Below are positions 1 to 11,459 of a DNA stretch of 64,000 bases, piece after piece. Position 1 is the stretch's first letter, and each line of letters opens with the position of its first letter. A model generated the notes under the pieces. That model saw nothing but the letters and a program-made list of their open reading frames with translations, was not told the DNA's origin and made no database searches. The translations under genes and the position numbers were made by a program. This DNA is from Triticum aestivum (taxonomy: Eukaryota > Streptophyta > Magnoliopsida > Poales > Poaceae), in the NCBI RefSeq assembly GCF_018294505.1, contig NC_057814.1:292074604-292138603 (forward strand). The letters run 5' to 3'.

Positions 1-176
1 AGGGCGCGCCGTCCCGCACGGCCGCTCTGGGGGCGGGTCGAAGTCGAGCCCCCGAGCGCTACCGGAGAGACGGCGCGACGCCGCGGCGGAGGTGATGAAA
101 ATAAGGGTCCCGCCCGGACTGCGAAACCAGCAGTGTGGTAGCATAGTAGTAGTACCACCCCACGGTGGGCGCCAAC
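1..176 (-). mobile_element. Element F: 5' end of internal region, with PBS
   Basis: This GC-rich stretch lies just inside the LTR that starts at 177. Read on the minus strand, a TGGCGCC-type primer-binding site occupies 174-158, two bases after the LTR end. That makes 177 and beyond the 5' LTR of a minus-strand element whose body lies left of the window. No coding region can be recognised in the 176 bases present. Confidence 0.6.
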
Positions 177-690
177 TGTCGTGGTATTCTCACGGGGGGG
201 TGTGAAGCGACAGATGCCACAAGGGCTTTGTGTGAGGGTAAGACTGCTGCTGATAGGACCGGGAGCGGGTATGCGAGTAGCACGCGCTAGTTTACCCAGG
301 TTCTGGGCTCTCCGGAGAGATAATACCCCTACTCCTGCATGTCTGAGTATCTGTAGTATATCTGGTACAGAGTTGCTCCTGGAGCTGTATCTAAGGTCAG
401 TGCCATAGGCATCTGGCATCTGGCCTCGTATATGCCTCGTATGTGGCATGCTAGTGGCCGGCCATGCTCATGACCGTGAGCATGTGGGTGCTCATGCATG
501 TGTGTGAGAGTGAGTCCATCCTCCTTGGATGGATGGATGTGTGCCCATATATATAGGCATGGCTAGCTTAGGAAGTAAGCTAAGTGGTGGCATGGGCAAG
601 GCATGGTGGGGTGTCATGCTTGTCCCCTGGGTCACTTCATAAATAGTGCCAGGGGACAAGTGACACTATACCTGATGGCTGGGGTGACAC
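177..690 (-). mobile_element. Element F: 5' LTR, right edge uncertain
   Basis: The plus-strand left edge is TGTCGTGG at 177, directly beside the PBS. The LTR reads right to left. A TATA-like run (tatatata, about 547-555) could be its promoter on the minus strand. The right edge is ambiguous: GTGACA occurs at about 664 and about 690 and either could be the end, because the partner LTR is outside the window and no target duplication can be checked. It appears to be inserted in the internal region of element T1. Confidence 0.5.
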
Positions 691-1079
691 ATGAATAGTG
701 CTCGGGTACGACCGTCTCGTCGGTGTCTTGTCGGTGTCGAGTCGGGCTGAAGCCGGCAGCCGGCTAGTTGGTGCAGTCGACAGCCGGCAGCCGGCCAGGC
801 AGAGCAGTTGGACGGGGAGCCGGCAGGAGCAGCCGGGCAGTCGGACTGAGGGGCTATGCTAGCCCCGATGTCTTGAAATATTGTCTTGCCGTCTTCGGGA
901 TACCCGTGGCCAATTACTCCGACAGGGACGCACTCCCGGCCTGGAGCTCCCACGCGCGCTTCTCTGCAGCCTCTTGACGGCAGTCGGCCTCGCGAGCCTC
1001 CTCCAAGGCTCGGGAGCGAGCTTCGCGGGAAACCTTGAGGGACACCTCGGCCTTCGCATTGTCAAGATCACGCTGGTAG
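691..1079 (+). mobile_element. Element T1: internal fragment left of element A
   Basis: This part of T1 was separated from 9088-12356 by insertion of element A. The last five bases (1075-1079, GGTAG) are one copy of A's target duplication. The segment holds a GC-rich direct repeat (agccggcagccggc at 751-764 and 782-795) and, on the minus strand, the end of the T1 antisense gene (914-1079). Confidence 0.6.
914..1079 (-). pseudogene. C-terminal coiled-coil piece of the T1 antisense gene
   Basis: The minus strand encodes about 55 residues rich in Glu, Ala, Arg and Lys with heptad-like spacing (for example REARSRALEEAREAD), ending in TAA at 916-914. If one GGTAG copy is ignored, the frame continues without a shift across element A into the alpha-helical coding strand at 9088-9260. 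This is therefore the tail of the antisense gene whose N-terminal half lies at 9731-11167, displaced 8 kb by the insertion. The role of the coiled coil is not known; self-association is a guess. An in-frame stop (near 9200) in the upstream piece shows that the gene is dead in this copy. Confidence 0.55.
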
Positions 1080-2788
1080 TGATGTCTACTACACAACCTT
1101 CTTCTTGTAGACGTTGTTGGGCCTCCAAGTGCAGAGGTTTGTAGGACAGTAGCAAATTTCCCTCAAGTGGATGACCTAAGGTTTATCAATCCGTGGGAGG
1201 CGAAGGATGAAGATGGTCTCTCTCAAACAACCCTGCAACCAAATAGCAAAGCGTCTCTTGTGTCCCCAACACACCCAATACAATGGTAAATTGTATAGGT
1301 GCACTAGTTCAGCGAAGAGATGGTGATACAAGTGCAATATGGATGGTAGATATAGGTTTTTGTAATATGAAAATATAAAAACAGCAAGGTAACTAATGAT
1401 AAAAGTGAGCGTAAACGGTATTGCAATGCTAGGAAACAAGGCCTAGGGTTCATACTTTCACTAGTGCAAGTTCTCTCAACAATAATAACATAATTGGATC
1501 ATATAACTATCCCTCAACATGCAACAAAGAGTCACTCCAAAGTCATTAATAGCGGAGAACAAACGAAGAGATTATTGTAGGGTACGAAATCACCTCAAAG
1601 TTATTCTTTCTGATCAATCTATTCAAGAGTCCATAGTAAAATAACACGAAGCTATTCTTTCCGTTCAATCTATCATAGAGTTCATACTAGAATAACACCT
1701 TAAGATACAAATCAACCAAAACCCTAATGTCACCTAGATACTCCAATGTCACCTCAAGTATCCACGGGCATGATTATACGATATGCATCACACAATCTCA
1801 GATTCATCTATTCAAACCAACACAAAGAACTTCAAAGAGTGCCCCAAAGTTTCTACTGGAGAGTCAAGACGAAAACGTGTGCCAACCCCTATGCATAAGT
1901 TCACAAGGTCACTGAACCCGCAAGTTGATCACCAAAACATACATCAAGTAGATCACGTGATATCCCATTGTCACCATAGATAAGCACATGCAAGACATAC
2001 ATCAAGTGTTCTCAAATACTTAAAGACTCAATCCAATAAGATAACTTCAAAGGGAAAACTCAATCCATTACAAGAGAGTAGAGGGGGAGAAACATCATAA
2101 GATCCAACTATAATAGCAAAGCTCGCGATACATCAAGATCGTACCACCTCAAGAACACGAGAGAGAGAGAGAGAGTGAGAGAGAGAGAGATCAAACACAT
2201 AGCTACTGGTACATACCCTCAGCCCCGAGGGTGAACTACTCCCTCCTCATCATGGAGAGCGCCGGGATGATGAAGATGGCCACCGGTGAGGGATCCCCCC
2301 TCCGGCAGGGTGCCGGAACAGGGTCCCGATTGGATTTTGGTGGCTACAGAGGCTTGCGGCGGCGGAACTCCCGATCTATTCTGTTTCTCGAAGGATTTAG
2401 GGTATATTGGTATATATAGGAGGAAGAAATACGTCAGGGGAGCCACGAGGTGCCCACGAGGGTGGAGGGCGCACCCAGGGGGTGGGCGCGCCCCCTGCCT
2501 CGTGCCTTCCTCGTTGATTCCCTGACGTGCACTCCATGTCCCTTGGATTGCTTCCGTTCCAAAAATAACTTTCCCGAAGGTTTCATTCCGTTTGGACTCT
2601 GTTTGATATTCCTTTTCTGTGAAACACTGAAACAAGGGAAAAAAACAGAAACTGGCACTGGGCTCTGGGTCAATAGGTTGGTCCCAAAAGTAATATAAAA
2701 GTGCATAGTAAAGCCCATTAAACATCCAAGATGGATGATATAATAGCATGAATACTTCATAAATTATAGATACGTTGGAGACGTATCA
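1080..2788 (-). repeat. Element A: 3' LTR
   Basis: 1709 bp, TG...CA ends, highly similar to 7390-9082. A TATA-like run TATATATA (2418-2411, minus) would place the promoter about 370 bp into the LTR. The length difference from the partner comes partly from a longer (GA)n run near 2160-2190. The short frames on both strands inside it are in non-coding LTR sequence. Confidence 0.92.
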
Positions 2789-2804
2789 GCATCCCCAAGC
2801 TTAA
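2789..2804 (-). other. Element A: polypurine tract
   Basis: The minus strand reads AAGCTTGGGGATGC directly before the 3' LTR. This is the expected plus-strand priming site and fixes the orientation of the element. Confidence 0.8.
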
Positions 2805-5354
2805 TTCCTGCTCGTCCTCGAGTAGGTAAATGATAAAAGAATTTATGAAGTGTGAATGCTAGCAGGTGCATAAGTTTGATCAATGATAATTTCAATCACC
2901 TTTTCTAGCATCATTATATATCATAACAGTAGCTCATCTAATAAAACTTCCCATGATCAAGTAACAAGCTATTCACATGTTAAAGTATAGATCATAAACT
3001 TTCTTCAAAACTAACAAACAGTTCTCAGTCATCAAACAATTGCAACTCATCTTATTTTCAGGAAGAGTCTATGTCAGAGCTTTGATTTAGCAAACTCCAC
3101 ATATTCAACTATCATATAGTCTTCCATGATTGCTACCACTCAAAGCATATTTTTAGAACAAATAGCATCCATCGAACACAGAGAAAGATAGGGGCTTAAT
3201 GTTTCGCCTCCCAACCTTTTACCTCAAGGGTAATGTCAACAATAATAATTCATGCTCAAATATATTTGAATGGACATATATGCTCAGATCTTTCCATCAC
3301 ATGATTCTTGCCAACTAAAGAGTAGGTTGGAATGAGAAGGAATAATACTGACTCTTGCATAAAAGTAAAAGATAGGCCCTTCGCAGAGGGAAGCAGTGAT
3401 TTGCAGAGGTGCCAGAGCTCGAAGCTTTAAAACAGAGATGAAAATAATTTTGAGAGGTATGCTTTCATTGTCAACACAACGACCAAGAGTTCCCAATATC
3501 TTCCATACTACATACATTATAGGCGGTTCCCAAACAGAAAGGTAAAGATTTTTACTCCCCCTCCACCAACAATCATCAATCCATGGCTTGCCCGAAACAA
3601 CGGGTGCCTCCAACTAACATCAAACCTGGGGGAGTTTTGTTTGCAATTATTTTTGATTTGATTTCGATCTTTTGATCATGGGACTGGGCATCCCAGTTAC
3701 CAGCCATTTTCTCGTGAATGATGAGCGGAGTCCACTCATCGTGAGAATAACCCACCTAGCATGGAAGATACTGCTAGCCCCTAGTCACTACATGAGCGAG
3801 TCAGGAATACAAAACAGATTATTATTTGAAGGTTTAGAGTTTGGCACATGCAAATTTACTTGGAACGGCAGGTAAATACCGCATATAGGTAGATATGGTG
3901 GACACTCATGGAAGAAACTTGGTTCAAGGAATTTGGATGCACAAGTAGTATTCCCGCTTCGTACAGATATTTTGGCTAGCAAAGGATTCTAAATAGCAGG
4001 CACCACATGTTAGAGGATCCATAACAATATAACTTCTATACAAATATACCCAAGCATAACTCATTATGTTGTCTTCCTTGTCCAAATTCAACTAATTTGC
4101 TCAGGTTTGAAAATAATTAATGGGTCTCACAATCATAGAAGATGTCCAAGATAGTATATTTATATGTGAAATCTCTCTTCCTTCAATATTCTTTCATGAA
4201 TTATTCAAGTGACCAATACAATGTTTGCTAACCTTCAAAAAATTTACTACCTCTACTTCTTATATGTGAAGTCATTACTCCCCATAGGATAACCATAAGA
4301 AGCATATATAATTTCAGATTTATGACATTCAAATCATTCAACCATTTACTCATATGATATAAGTGAAGCACACGAGTAAATGACAAACTACTCCAAAAAG
4401 ATATGAGTGAAGATCAATAAGTAGTTAAACAATTATGTAGCTATGTGAAGACTCTCTCTCATTTAAGAATTTTCAGATCTTGGTATTTTATTCAAACAAC
4501 AAGCAAAACAAAAGAAACTAAAATGATGCTCCAAGCAAAACACATATCATGTGGTGAATAAAAATATAGCTCCAAGTAAAGTTACCGATGAACGAAGACG
4601 AAAGAGGGGATGCCATACGGGGCATCCCCAAGCTTAGGCTCTTGGTTGTCCTTGAATGTTACCTTGGGGTGCCTTGGGCATCCCCAAGCTTAGGCTCTTG
4701 CCACTCCTTATTCCATAGTCCATCGAATCTTTAACCAAAACTTGAAAACTTCACAACACAAAACTTAACAGAAAATCTCGTGAGCTCCGTTAGCGAAAGA
4801 AAATAAAACACCACTTCATGGTACTGTAATGAACTAATTATTTATTTATATTGGTGTTAAATCTACAATATTCCAACTTCTCTATGGTTTATAAACTATT
4901 TTACTAGCCATAGATTCATCAAAATAAGCAAACAACACACGAAAAACAGAATCTGTCAAAAACAGAACAGTCTGTAGTAATCTGTATCAAACGTATACTT
5001 CTGGAACTCCAAAAATTCTAAAATAAATTGGTGAACCTGAGAAATTTGTCTAGTAATCATATTCAAAAAGAATCAACTAAATATCTCTCTGCAGTAAAAA
5101 GTTTTAGCTAATCTCGTGAGCGCTAAAGTTTCTGTTTTTACAGCATGATCATAAAGACTTCACCCAAGTCTTCCCAAAGGTTCTAATTGGAACAAACACT
5201 AATTAAGACACAAAACCACATCTAAACAGAAGCTAGATGGGTTATTTATTACTAAACAGAACCAAAAAGCAAGAAACTAAAATAAAATTGGGTTGGCTCC
5301 CAACAAGCGCTATCGTTTAACGCCCCTAGCTAGGCATGATGATTTCAATGATGC
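2805..5354 (-). other. Element A: 3' non-coding interior
   Basis: About 2.5 kb of AT-rich DNA between the second ORF and the polypurine tract, with stops in all frames and no recognisable domain. It contains two 24 bp copies of a sequence including the polypurine-tract core, at 4621-4644 and 4677-4700. No other structure was seen. Confidence 0.6.
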
Positions 5355-5990
5355 TCACACAAAAGATAAGAATTTAAATATAAAGAGAGCATCATGAAGA
5401 ATATGACTAGCACATTTAAGCCTAAACCACTTCCTATGCATAGGGATTTTATGCACAAACAATTTATGGGAACAAGAATCAACTTGCATAGGAAGGTAAA
5501 ACAAGCATAACTTCAAGATTTTAAGCACATAGAGAGGAAACTTGATATTATTGCAATTCCTACAAGCATACATTCCTCCCTCATAATAACTTTCAGTAGC
5601 ATCATGAATGAATTCAACAATATAACCAGCACCTAAAGCATTCTTTTCATGATCTACAAGCATAGAAAATTTACTACTCTCCACACAAGCAAAATTCATC
5701 TCATTCGGAATAGTGGGAGTACCATAAGAGACTTGAATACTATAAATTGTTTCCACATTAAAAGAGTAATGTTCAGAAAAATGGTAATCATAATCATGAC
5801 AAGTTTTATAAATATAATCATCACTACTTTTTATAGCATAAGTTTCATCACAATAATCATCATAAGTAGCAACTTTGTTCTCATCATAATCGATTGAAAC
5901 CTCTTCCAAGATAGTGGACACATCACTAAATAAAGTCATGACCTCTCCAAATCCACTTTCATAAATATTATAAGATTCAACATCCTCCAA
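5355..5990 (-). CDS. Element A: second ORF, unknown function
   Basis: This is a frame of about 210 codons downstream of the Gag-like ORF and in a different frame from it. The frame is open about 20 bases further upstream, and no ATG marks a clear start (position 5990 is TTG), so it may be expressed by frameshifting or may be a relic. The first half is very acidic and tyrosine-rich (Asp-Tyr runs such as YDDYCDETY). The middle has VDHEKNALGAGYIVEF, and the C-terminal third is Cys- and Leu-rich. I looked for an aspartic-protease D-[ST]-G motif and did not find one. I do not recognise the family. Uninterrupted length in an otherwise AT-rich element suggests past selection. Confidence 0.45.
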   Translation of the reverse strand: MEDVESYNIYESGFGEVMTLFSDVSTILEEVSIDYDENKVATYDDYCDETYAIKSSDDYIYKTCHDYDYHFSEHYSFNVETIYSIQVSYGTPTIPNEMNFACVESSKFSMLVDHEKNALGAGYIVEFIHDATESYYEGGMYACRNCNNIKFPLYVLKILKLCLFYLPMQVDSCSHKLFVHKIPMHRKWFRLKCASHILHDALFIFKFLSFV

Positions 5991-6010
5991 AATAGTGGGA
6001 TCATTACTTC

Positions 6011-7264
6011 CTAAAGTTTACACTCTTCCAAACTTTGCATATCAAAACTTGGGAGGCTAAAAATATCATCATTATTAAACATAGCATCCCCAAGCTTGGG
6101 ACAAACATTAATTTCAGCAAATATATTCTCAAATATGTCATCCTCATCAAACGTAGCTTTCCCAAGCTTGGGCCTTTTCATATCATAAGCATAATCACTC
6201 TCATCATTAATAGTATGGATAGCACCAATAGTATTGCAATTATCATATTCTTCCAAGCAAGTGCCAAAAAGATTTTCAAGATCATAAGAAGTATCATTAT
6301 CTTCCCAATCATAAGCATCACAACAAGCGATAGGCATAACGAGATCATCATCAAGTGCATCATCTTCATTTTCATGAGGCACAACAATAATAGGGGCAAC
6401 ATTATTTGGGAGAGATATCTTTTTACCTCTCCTCCTTTTTCTTTTCTTCTTCTTCACCACATCATGTGTGGGTTCAATCGCCTTTTTAGAGCTCCTTATT
6501 AATGAAATTGGTTGAATAGAAGGCTCCTCCTCGTTACCTGATTCATCATATGAAATAATAGGAGGATATTGGGAAGTCTCTTCCCTTTCATTAGTATCCT
6601 CTTCATCTTCTATTTGTTTTCTTTTCTTTATGTAGTTGGCAATATAAGGATTTTCAATGCAATTCACCGCGCAATACATATAAATTTCCTCTAGATCAAA
6701 ATGAAGAACTCTATCAAGGGCAAATTCTGGAATAACCTTAGTTATACGTTTCATTTCTTCATAACCCAAGAGCAAACTAAGTTCATTATGATGTGCAAGG
6801 GAAATCAAGTCATCACAATTTTTGGACACGATACGATCACGAAACAATTTGCATTGGGTACTGAAATGACCATGTTCATCGCAAAGTTCACAAGTACGGC
6901 TAAGAAAATTTAAATTTTCAGCACAAACATCTAGCCTTTCTTACAACCATTTAGTTTCTAAACGCTTATGCCTCTTGCAGTATCTATCTTCCCTATTTGG
7001 TGTGTACTTGCAAACCCAATGCACCCCACAAAAATTGACATGTTTATAGGAGACATTTTCATCATAACTAGTGCAATCATCATTAGTACTATGGATATTC
7101 AATGAGTTCATACTAACAACATTGCAATCATGCTCATCATTCACACAATTTATGCCAAGCATTCTATGTAATTCTTCTTCTAGTACGTGAGCACAATTTT
7201 CCTTCCCATCATTTTCACGAAAGACATTAAAAAGATGAAGCATATGAGACAAACTCAATTCCAT
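6011..7264 (-). pseudogene. Element A: Gag-like zinc-knuckle protein, one in-frame stop
   Basis: The frame starts at ATG 7264, 97 bases after the PBS, and runs 417 codons to a stop at 6011. A TAA at 6943-6941 (codon 108) splits it. Just beyond the stop is a CCHC knuckle, C-x2-C-x4-H-x4-C, at codons 125-138 (CELCDEHGHFSTQC), as in retroelement nucleocapsids. The downstream part has an acidic stretch, a basic cluster (KKKKRKRRRGKK) that could bind RNA or act as a nuclear signal, and a tandem repeat near the C-terminus (PKLGKATFDEDDIF and PKLGDAMFNNDDIF). The DNA of each repeat contains a copy of the polypurine-tract core. No capsid motif was recognised, so the Gag assignment rests on position and the knuckle. 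Confidence 0.6.
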
Positions 7265-7360
7265 TTTGTTGTAGTTTTCTTTTATAGATTAAACTAGTGA
7301 TAAAACAAGAAACAAAAAGATTCGATTGCAAGTCTAAAGATATACCTTCAAGCACTCACC

Positions 7361-7378
7361 TCCCCGGCAATGGCGCCA
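7361..7378 (-). other. Element A: primer-binding site
   Basis: The minus strand reads TGGCGCCATTGCCGGGGA, starting 11 bases after the 5' LTR end. This is the TGGCGCC-type PBS of many plant gypsy elements. The 7371-7378 core is a palindrome. Confidence 0.8.
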
Positions 7379-7389
7379 GAAAAGAGCTT

Positions 7390-9082
7390 GATGTCTACTA
7401 CACAACCTTCTTCTTGTAGACGTTGTTGGGCCTCCAAGTGTAGAGGTTTGTAGGACAGTAGCAAATTTCCCTCAAGTGGATGACCTAAGGTTTGTCAATC
7501 CGTGGGAGGCGTAGGATGAAGATGGTCTCTCTCAAACAACCCTGCAACCAAATAGCAAAGAGTCTCTTGTGTCCCCAACACACCCAATACAATGGTAAAT
7601 TGTATAGGTGCACTAGTTCGGCGAAGAGATGGTGATACAAGTGCAATATGGATGGTAGGTATAGGTTTTTGTAATCTGAAAATATAAAAACAGCAAGGTA
7701 ACTAATGATAAAAGTGAGCGTAAACGGTATTGCAATGCTAGGAAACAAGGCCTATGGTTCATACTTTCACTAGTGCAAGTTCTCTCAACAATAATAACAT
7801 AATTGGATCATATAACTATCCCTCAACATGCAACAACGATTCACTCCAAAGTCACTAATAGCGGAGAACAAACGAAGAGATTATTGTAGGGTACCAAACA
7901 ACCTCAAAGTTATTCTTTCTGATCAATATATTCAAGAGTCCGTAGTAAAATAACACGAAGCTATTCTTTCCGTTCAATCTATCATAGAGTTCATACTAGA
8001 ATAACACCTTAAGATACAAATCAACCAAAACCCTAATGTCACCTAGATACTCCAATGTCACCTCAAGTATCCGCGGGCATGATTATATGATATGCATCAC
8101 ACAATATCAGATTCATCTATTCAAACCAACACAAAGAACTTCAAAGAGTGCCCCAAAGTTTCTACCGGAGAGTCAAGGCGAAAACTTCTGCCAACCCCTA
8201 TGCATAAGTTCACAAGGTCACTGAACCCGCAAGTTGATCACCAAAACATACATCAAGTAGATCACGTGATATCCCATTGTCACCACAGATAAGCACATGC
8301 AAGACATACATCAAGTGTTCTCAAATCCTTAAAGACTCAATCCTATAAGTTAACTTCAAAGGGAAAACTCAATCCATTACAAGAGAGTAGAGGGGGAGAA
8401 ACATCATAAGATCCAACTATAATAGCAAAGCTCGCGATACATCAAGATCGTACCACCTCAAGAACACGAGAGAGAGAGAGAGATCGAACACATAGCTACT
8501 GGTACATACCCTCAGCCCCGAGGGTGAACTACTCCATCCTCGTCATGGAGAGCGCCGGGATGATGAAGATGGCCACCGGTGAGGGATTCCCCCTCCGGCA
8601 GGGTGTCGGAACAGGGTCCCGATTGGTTTTTGGTGGCTACAGAGGCTTGCAGCGGTGGAACTCCCGATCTATTCCATTCCCCGAAGGTTTTAGGGTATAT
8701 TGGTATATATAGGAGGAAGAAATACGTCAGGGGAGCCACAAGGGGCCCATATGAGGGTGGAGGGCGCGCCTAGGGGGGTGGGCGCACCCCCTGCCTCGTG
8801 CCTTCCTCATTGATTCGCTGACATGCACTCCAAGTCCCCTAGATTGCTTCCAATCCAAAATAAATTTCCCGAAGGTTTAATTCCGATTGGACTCCGTTTG
8901 ATATTCCTTTTCTGCGAAACACTGAAACAAGGGAAAAAATAGAAACTGGCACTGGGCTCTGGGTCAATAGGTTAGTCCCAAAAGTAATATAAAAGTGCAT
9001 AGTAAAGCCCATTAAACATCCAAGATGGATAATATAATAGCATGAATACTTCATAAATCATAGATACGTTGGAGACGTATCA
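7390..9082 (-). repeat. Element A: 5' LTR
   Basis: 1693 bp, with the same TGATGTCTAC...GACGTATCA ends as 1080-2788. The TATA-like run is at 8711-8704 on the minus strand. It is followed by the GGTAG duplication at 9083-9087. Confidence 0.92.
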
Positions 9083-9087
9083 GGTAG

Positions 9088-9260
9088 CGGCCCAGGTTGA
9101 CGGCCACCCTCAGCTTACGCCACTCCTCCGCCAGCCGAAGACCTTCAGCCTCAAGACGCAAGTCGACACACGCGAGTTCCTCACCAAGTCAGCTCATCGC
9201 GCCCATCGCCTCTTGGAAGAGCTCATGGCGAACGACGCTTCGCCCGCGCTCAGACTCTAA
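9088..9260 (-). pseudogene. Middle helical piece of the T1 antisense gene
   Basis: The minus strand encodes a charged, helix-prone stretch (for example LRLEAEGLRLAEEWRKL). It continues in frame with 914-1079 once the element A insertion is ignored. A TGA near 9200 breaks it. Between here and 9709 the coding signal moves between frames, so indels or unrecognised introns separate it from the N-terminal half. Confidence 0.45.
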
Positions 9261-9730
9261 TGCGCGGCCCAGCTCGTCCTCCGCCTCGGGGGATGTAGGC
9301 GGGACATCAAGCGGCGCACCGCCTCTCGGCAGGGGCTGGGGGCTGGTGCTGCCCCAGGCGCCAGCCAGTCCTCACGGGGGGCCCTAGCCGGTCGGGGCCC
9401 GCTGCTTGAAGAGGAACCGAAGACCGAAGCCAACCAGCTACTGTCCATGACCGGAGGAGGGGTCCTGGGCACGCCCGCCAAGCTCCATGCCAAGTCGTGG
9501 GGGAGGAACGACAAGGTCGCAGGATCAGCGCGCCACGAAGGCAAGCGCGCCCCTTCAACCAACCCTGCTCCAGGGGCAGCAAGTGGACTCCGAGTGCTCA
9601 AGGCCAATGAGGGAGTCAAGGAAAGAGGAGGCCATTTCTTAGGAGGCGCAGCAGCCTCAACGGAAGTAGCCCTAAAGAACTGACGTCGGGAGATGGAAAC
9701 AGCACACAAGAATCCATAGCGGTACGGTAC

Positions 9731-11167
9731 TTACACGTCAACGGCGATGTACTTCCTTCGTTTCAGCGGCCCGAAGATGCTGTTGCCGCTCGGGGATCCT
9801 TTCCTCTTGCGGAGCTCCTCGAAGTCCATGCAAAGCCGACCGAAGTGCTGGACGTGGCGGCCATCGTGGGGCGAGGCCAAGGAAGAGCTTGGAGGGACAA
9901 CTTCAGGGGTGCCCAGCTGCGGTGAACAGTCGGGCACCGTCTCACCATGACCTGCCGAGGCTTTCGGGGCTTTGACCTCGGGAGCCGCACGCTGCGTCGC
10001 CTCAGTGACCGATGCCACCGAGGAAGAATCGCGAGCTCCCGAGGACGACGCCCCAGGATCACCAGGCGACATAAGCTCCTCAACACTCAAGCCGCCGACC
10101 TCCCTCGGAGCTTGCTCCCCTGCACCCACACTTGGGATGAGCTAGGAACCGGCGACGAGGAAGGAAGCCACGTCGACGGGATTCTCGCGGGGCCCCACTA
10201 GGCCGATCGGGCTCAGCCCCCACTCATCAAAGGAGGGCATGCTTTCGGCAAATTCAGTGTTGTTCTCGCAGCGGTACAGCAAACAGCTCTTCCTGGGCAT
10301 GTCGTCCGGCAAAGGGGCACCCATCAGGACCGCAAGCACCATTTGCCGCATCTTAAGAGGAAGCCCATCCTCCTGAAACCTCATATGGTCCTGACTGCTG
10401 AGCAAGGCCCACATCGGGCGGGAATGGCGCTGAAGCGGAGCAACTCGGCGCTTGACGAACTCCTTCACCACCATAGGTGCAGTCACGCCGCGATCCTTCA
10501 ACCTCCTCAGCCTGAGCCAGACGAGAGCGAGACGGGGGCTCGCGAGCCTCTGGTGGCCCCAACTGGAGTTGGGAACGGCAGGCCCTGGCGGAGCACGGAG
10601 CAGAGGGCTGAGCACACCGGTGTCGACGAACACCCATCGTGTTCGAAACTCACTCGCAGATGGAGGAAGCTCAAAGTTGATCCCCCCGCCCGCCGTCGCA
10701 GCCACGGCCTGGAAGCTCACGCACCCCGAGCTCTGCCGAGGGTCAGTCAGATGCAATGAGAAGAAATGGCAAAAGAGGGCCACCGAAGGAGCAATGCCCA
10801 CCATGGCTTCGCACACAAAGGCGGAGACGGCGAGAAGAGTCACAGATTGAGGGTCGAGATGCAGCATGTGGATCTGATAATGCTCGAGCACCGCGTTGAA
10901 GAAGGCGGAGAAGGGAGGAATCAGACCAGCCCAAAGGGCATCAATGAAGATTGGGATCTCGGTGGCTGCCCGAGCGATGCAAGCGCGAGACGCAGGCCAA
11001 GCCACCGTCTTGCCGCACTCGTTGAAGCTGGAAGCGAGCATTGGGCGCACCTTGTCCATGGCCTCGTCGTTGAGCACCAGGGGTCGGACGAGCGCAGGCT
11101 CGAAAGACGGAGGCGCACTTGGCGAAGGCAGGGGCTTCTTCCCCTTGTCTGCTCGTTCCGGCGTCAT
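9731..11167 (-). pseudogene. T1 antisense cargo gene, PF04195-like ('putative gypsy type transposon') protein
   Basis: The frame starts at ATG 11167 (another ATG lies in frame at 11293) and is open to a TAG at 10144-10142. It then continues in the same frame to 9731. Residues of about 75-170 from M(11167) have the hydrophobic pattern of the plant PF04195 family: FIDALWAGLIPPFS, then LHLDPQSVTLLAVSAFVCEA, then GIAPSVALF. A Ser/Pro-rich linker and a basic, NLS-like segment (GPLKRRKY) follow, then a good splice-donor match GTAAGT (9734-9729), and further left the coiled-coil pieces. PF04195 proteins are widespread in grass genomes and often sit inside gypsy elements; their activity is unknown. 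Here the gene is antisense to the LTR and disabled by a stop and by element A. Domain assignment is by eye. Confidence 0.6.
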
Positions 11168-11459
11168 AGCGACGAGGCAGGCAGGGCGCAGATCAGATTG
11201 GAAGGGAGGAGCAGAGTCTCGGGGAAGCAGAGAGATTGGGGGAGCCAGGCGTGGACGATGGAAGAATAACTGTGTAGGCTGCGGGGGCCGCATAGCCAGG
11301 CGGATTCAAAGGCAGTGTGGGGAAGTGGAGACGCCCACGTCCAATCAACAGCCACGCGTCGACCAAGGCCACAGGCTTTTGGGGCCCGCGGCGCTCCGCG
11401 CTTGACCTTTGGCTTCGCCGCGAAGCCAAGCCCGAGCGCACCTTGGGCCCGGGGGCTAC

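Larger units (their letters stand above)
1080..9082 (-). mobile_element. Element A: complete, non-autonomous, Sabrina-like gypsy-type LTR element
   Basis: Two direct LTRs (1080-2788 and 7390-9082) begin TGATGTCTAC and end GACGTATCA, and are flanked by a perfect 5 bp duplication GGTAG (1075-1079 and 9083-9087). PBS and polypurine tract both place the element on the minus strand, with the 5' LTR on the right. The interior is 4.6 kb. It holds a leader, a zinc-knuckle Gag-like frame, a second ORF and about 2.5 kb of AT-rich non-coding DNA. No protease, RT, RNase H or integrase motif is visible, so movement would need proteins from another element. The LTR ends and tract look like the Triticeae family Sabrina; that name is from memory and was not checked. 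It interrupts the T1 antisense gene. Confidence 0.9.
9083..11459 (+). mobile_element. Element T1: internal region next to its 3' LTR
   Basis: This segment lies between element A and the T1 3' LTR. It carries the antisense cargo gene on the minus strand and ends in a purine-rich tract (gggcccgggggctac, about 11445-11459) directly before the LTR. The tract fixes T1 on the plus strand and the cargo gene as antisense. The last 140 bp or so are shared with T2 (62983-63120). Confidence 0.7.

Noticed and set aside
1727..1983. Short frames repeated at 8036-8292
   Set aside because: Both lie at the same place in the two LTRs of element A; they are non-coding LTR sequence.
10343..11405. Plus-strand frames of 130-170 codons in the T1 interior
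   Set aside because: They are opposite the PF04195-like gene and have no motif of their own.
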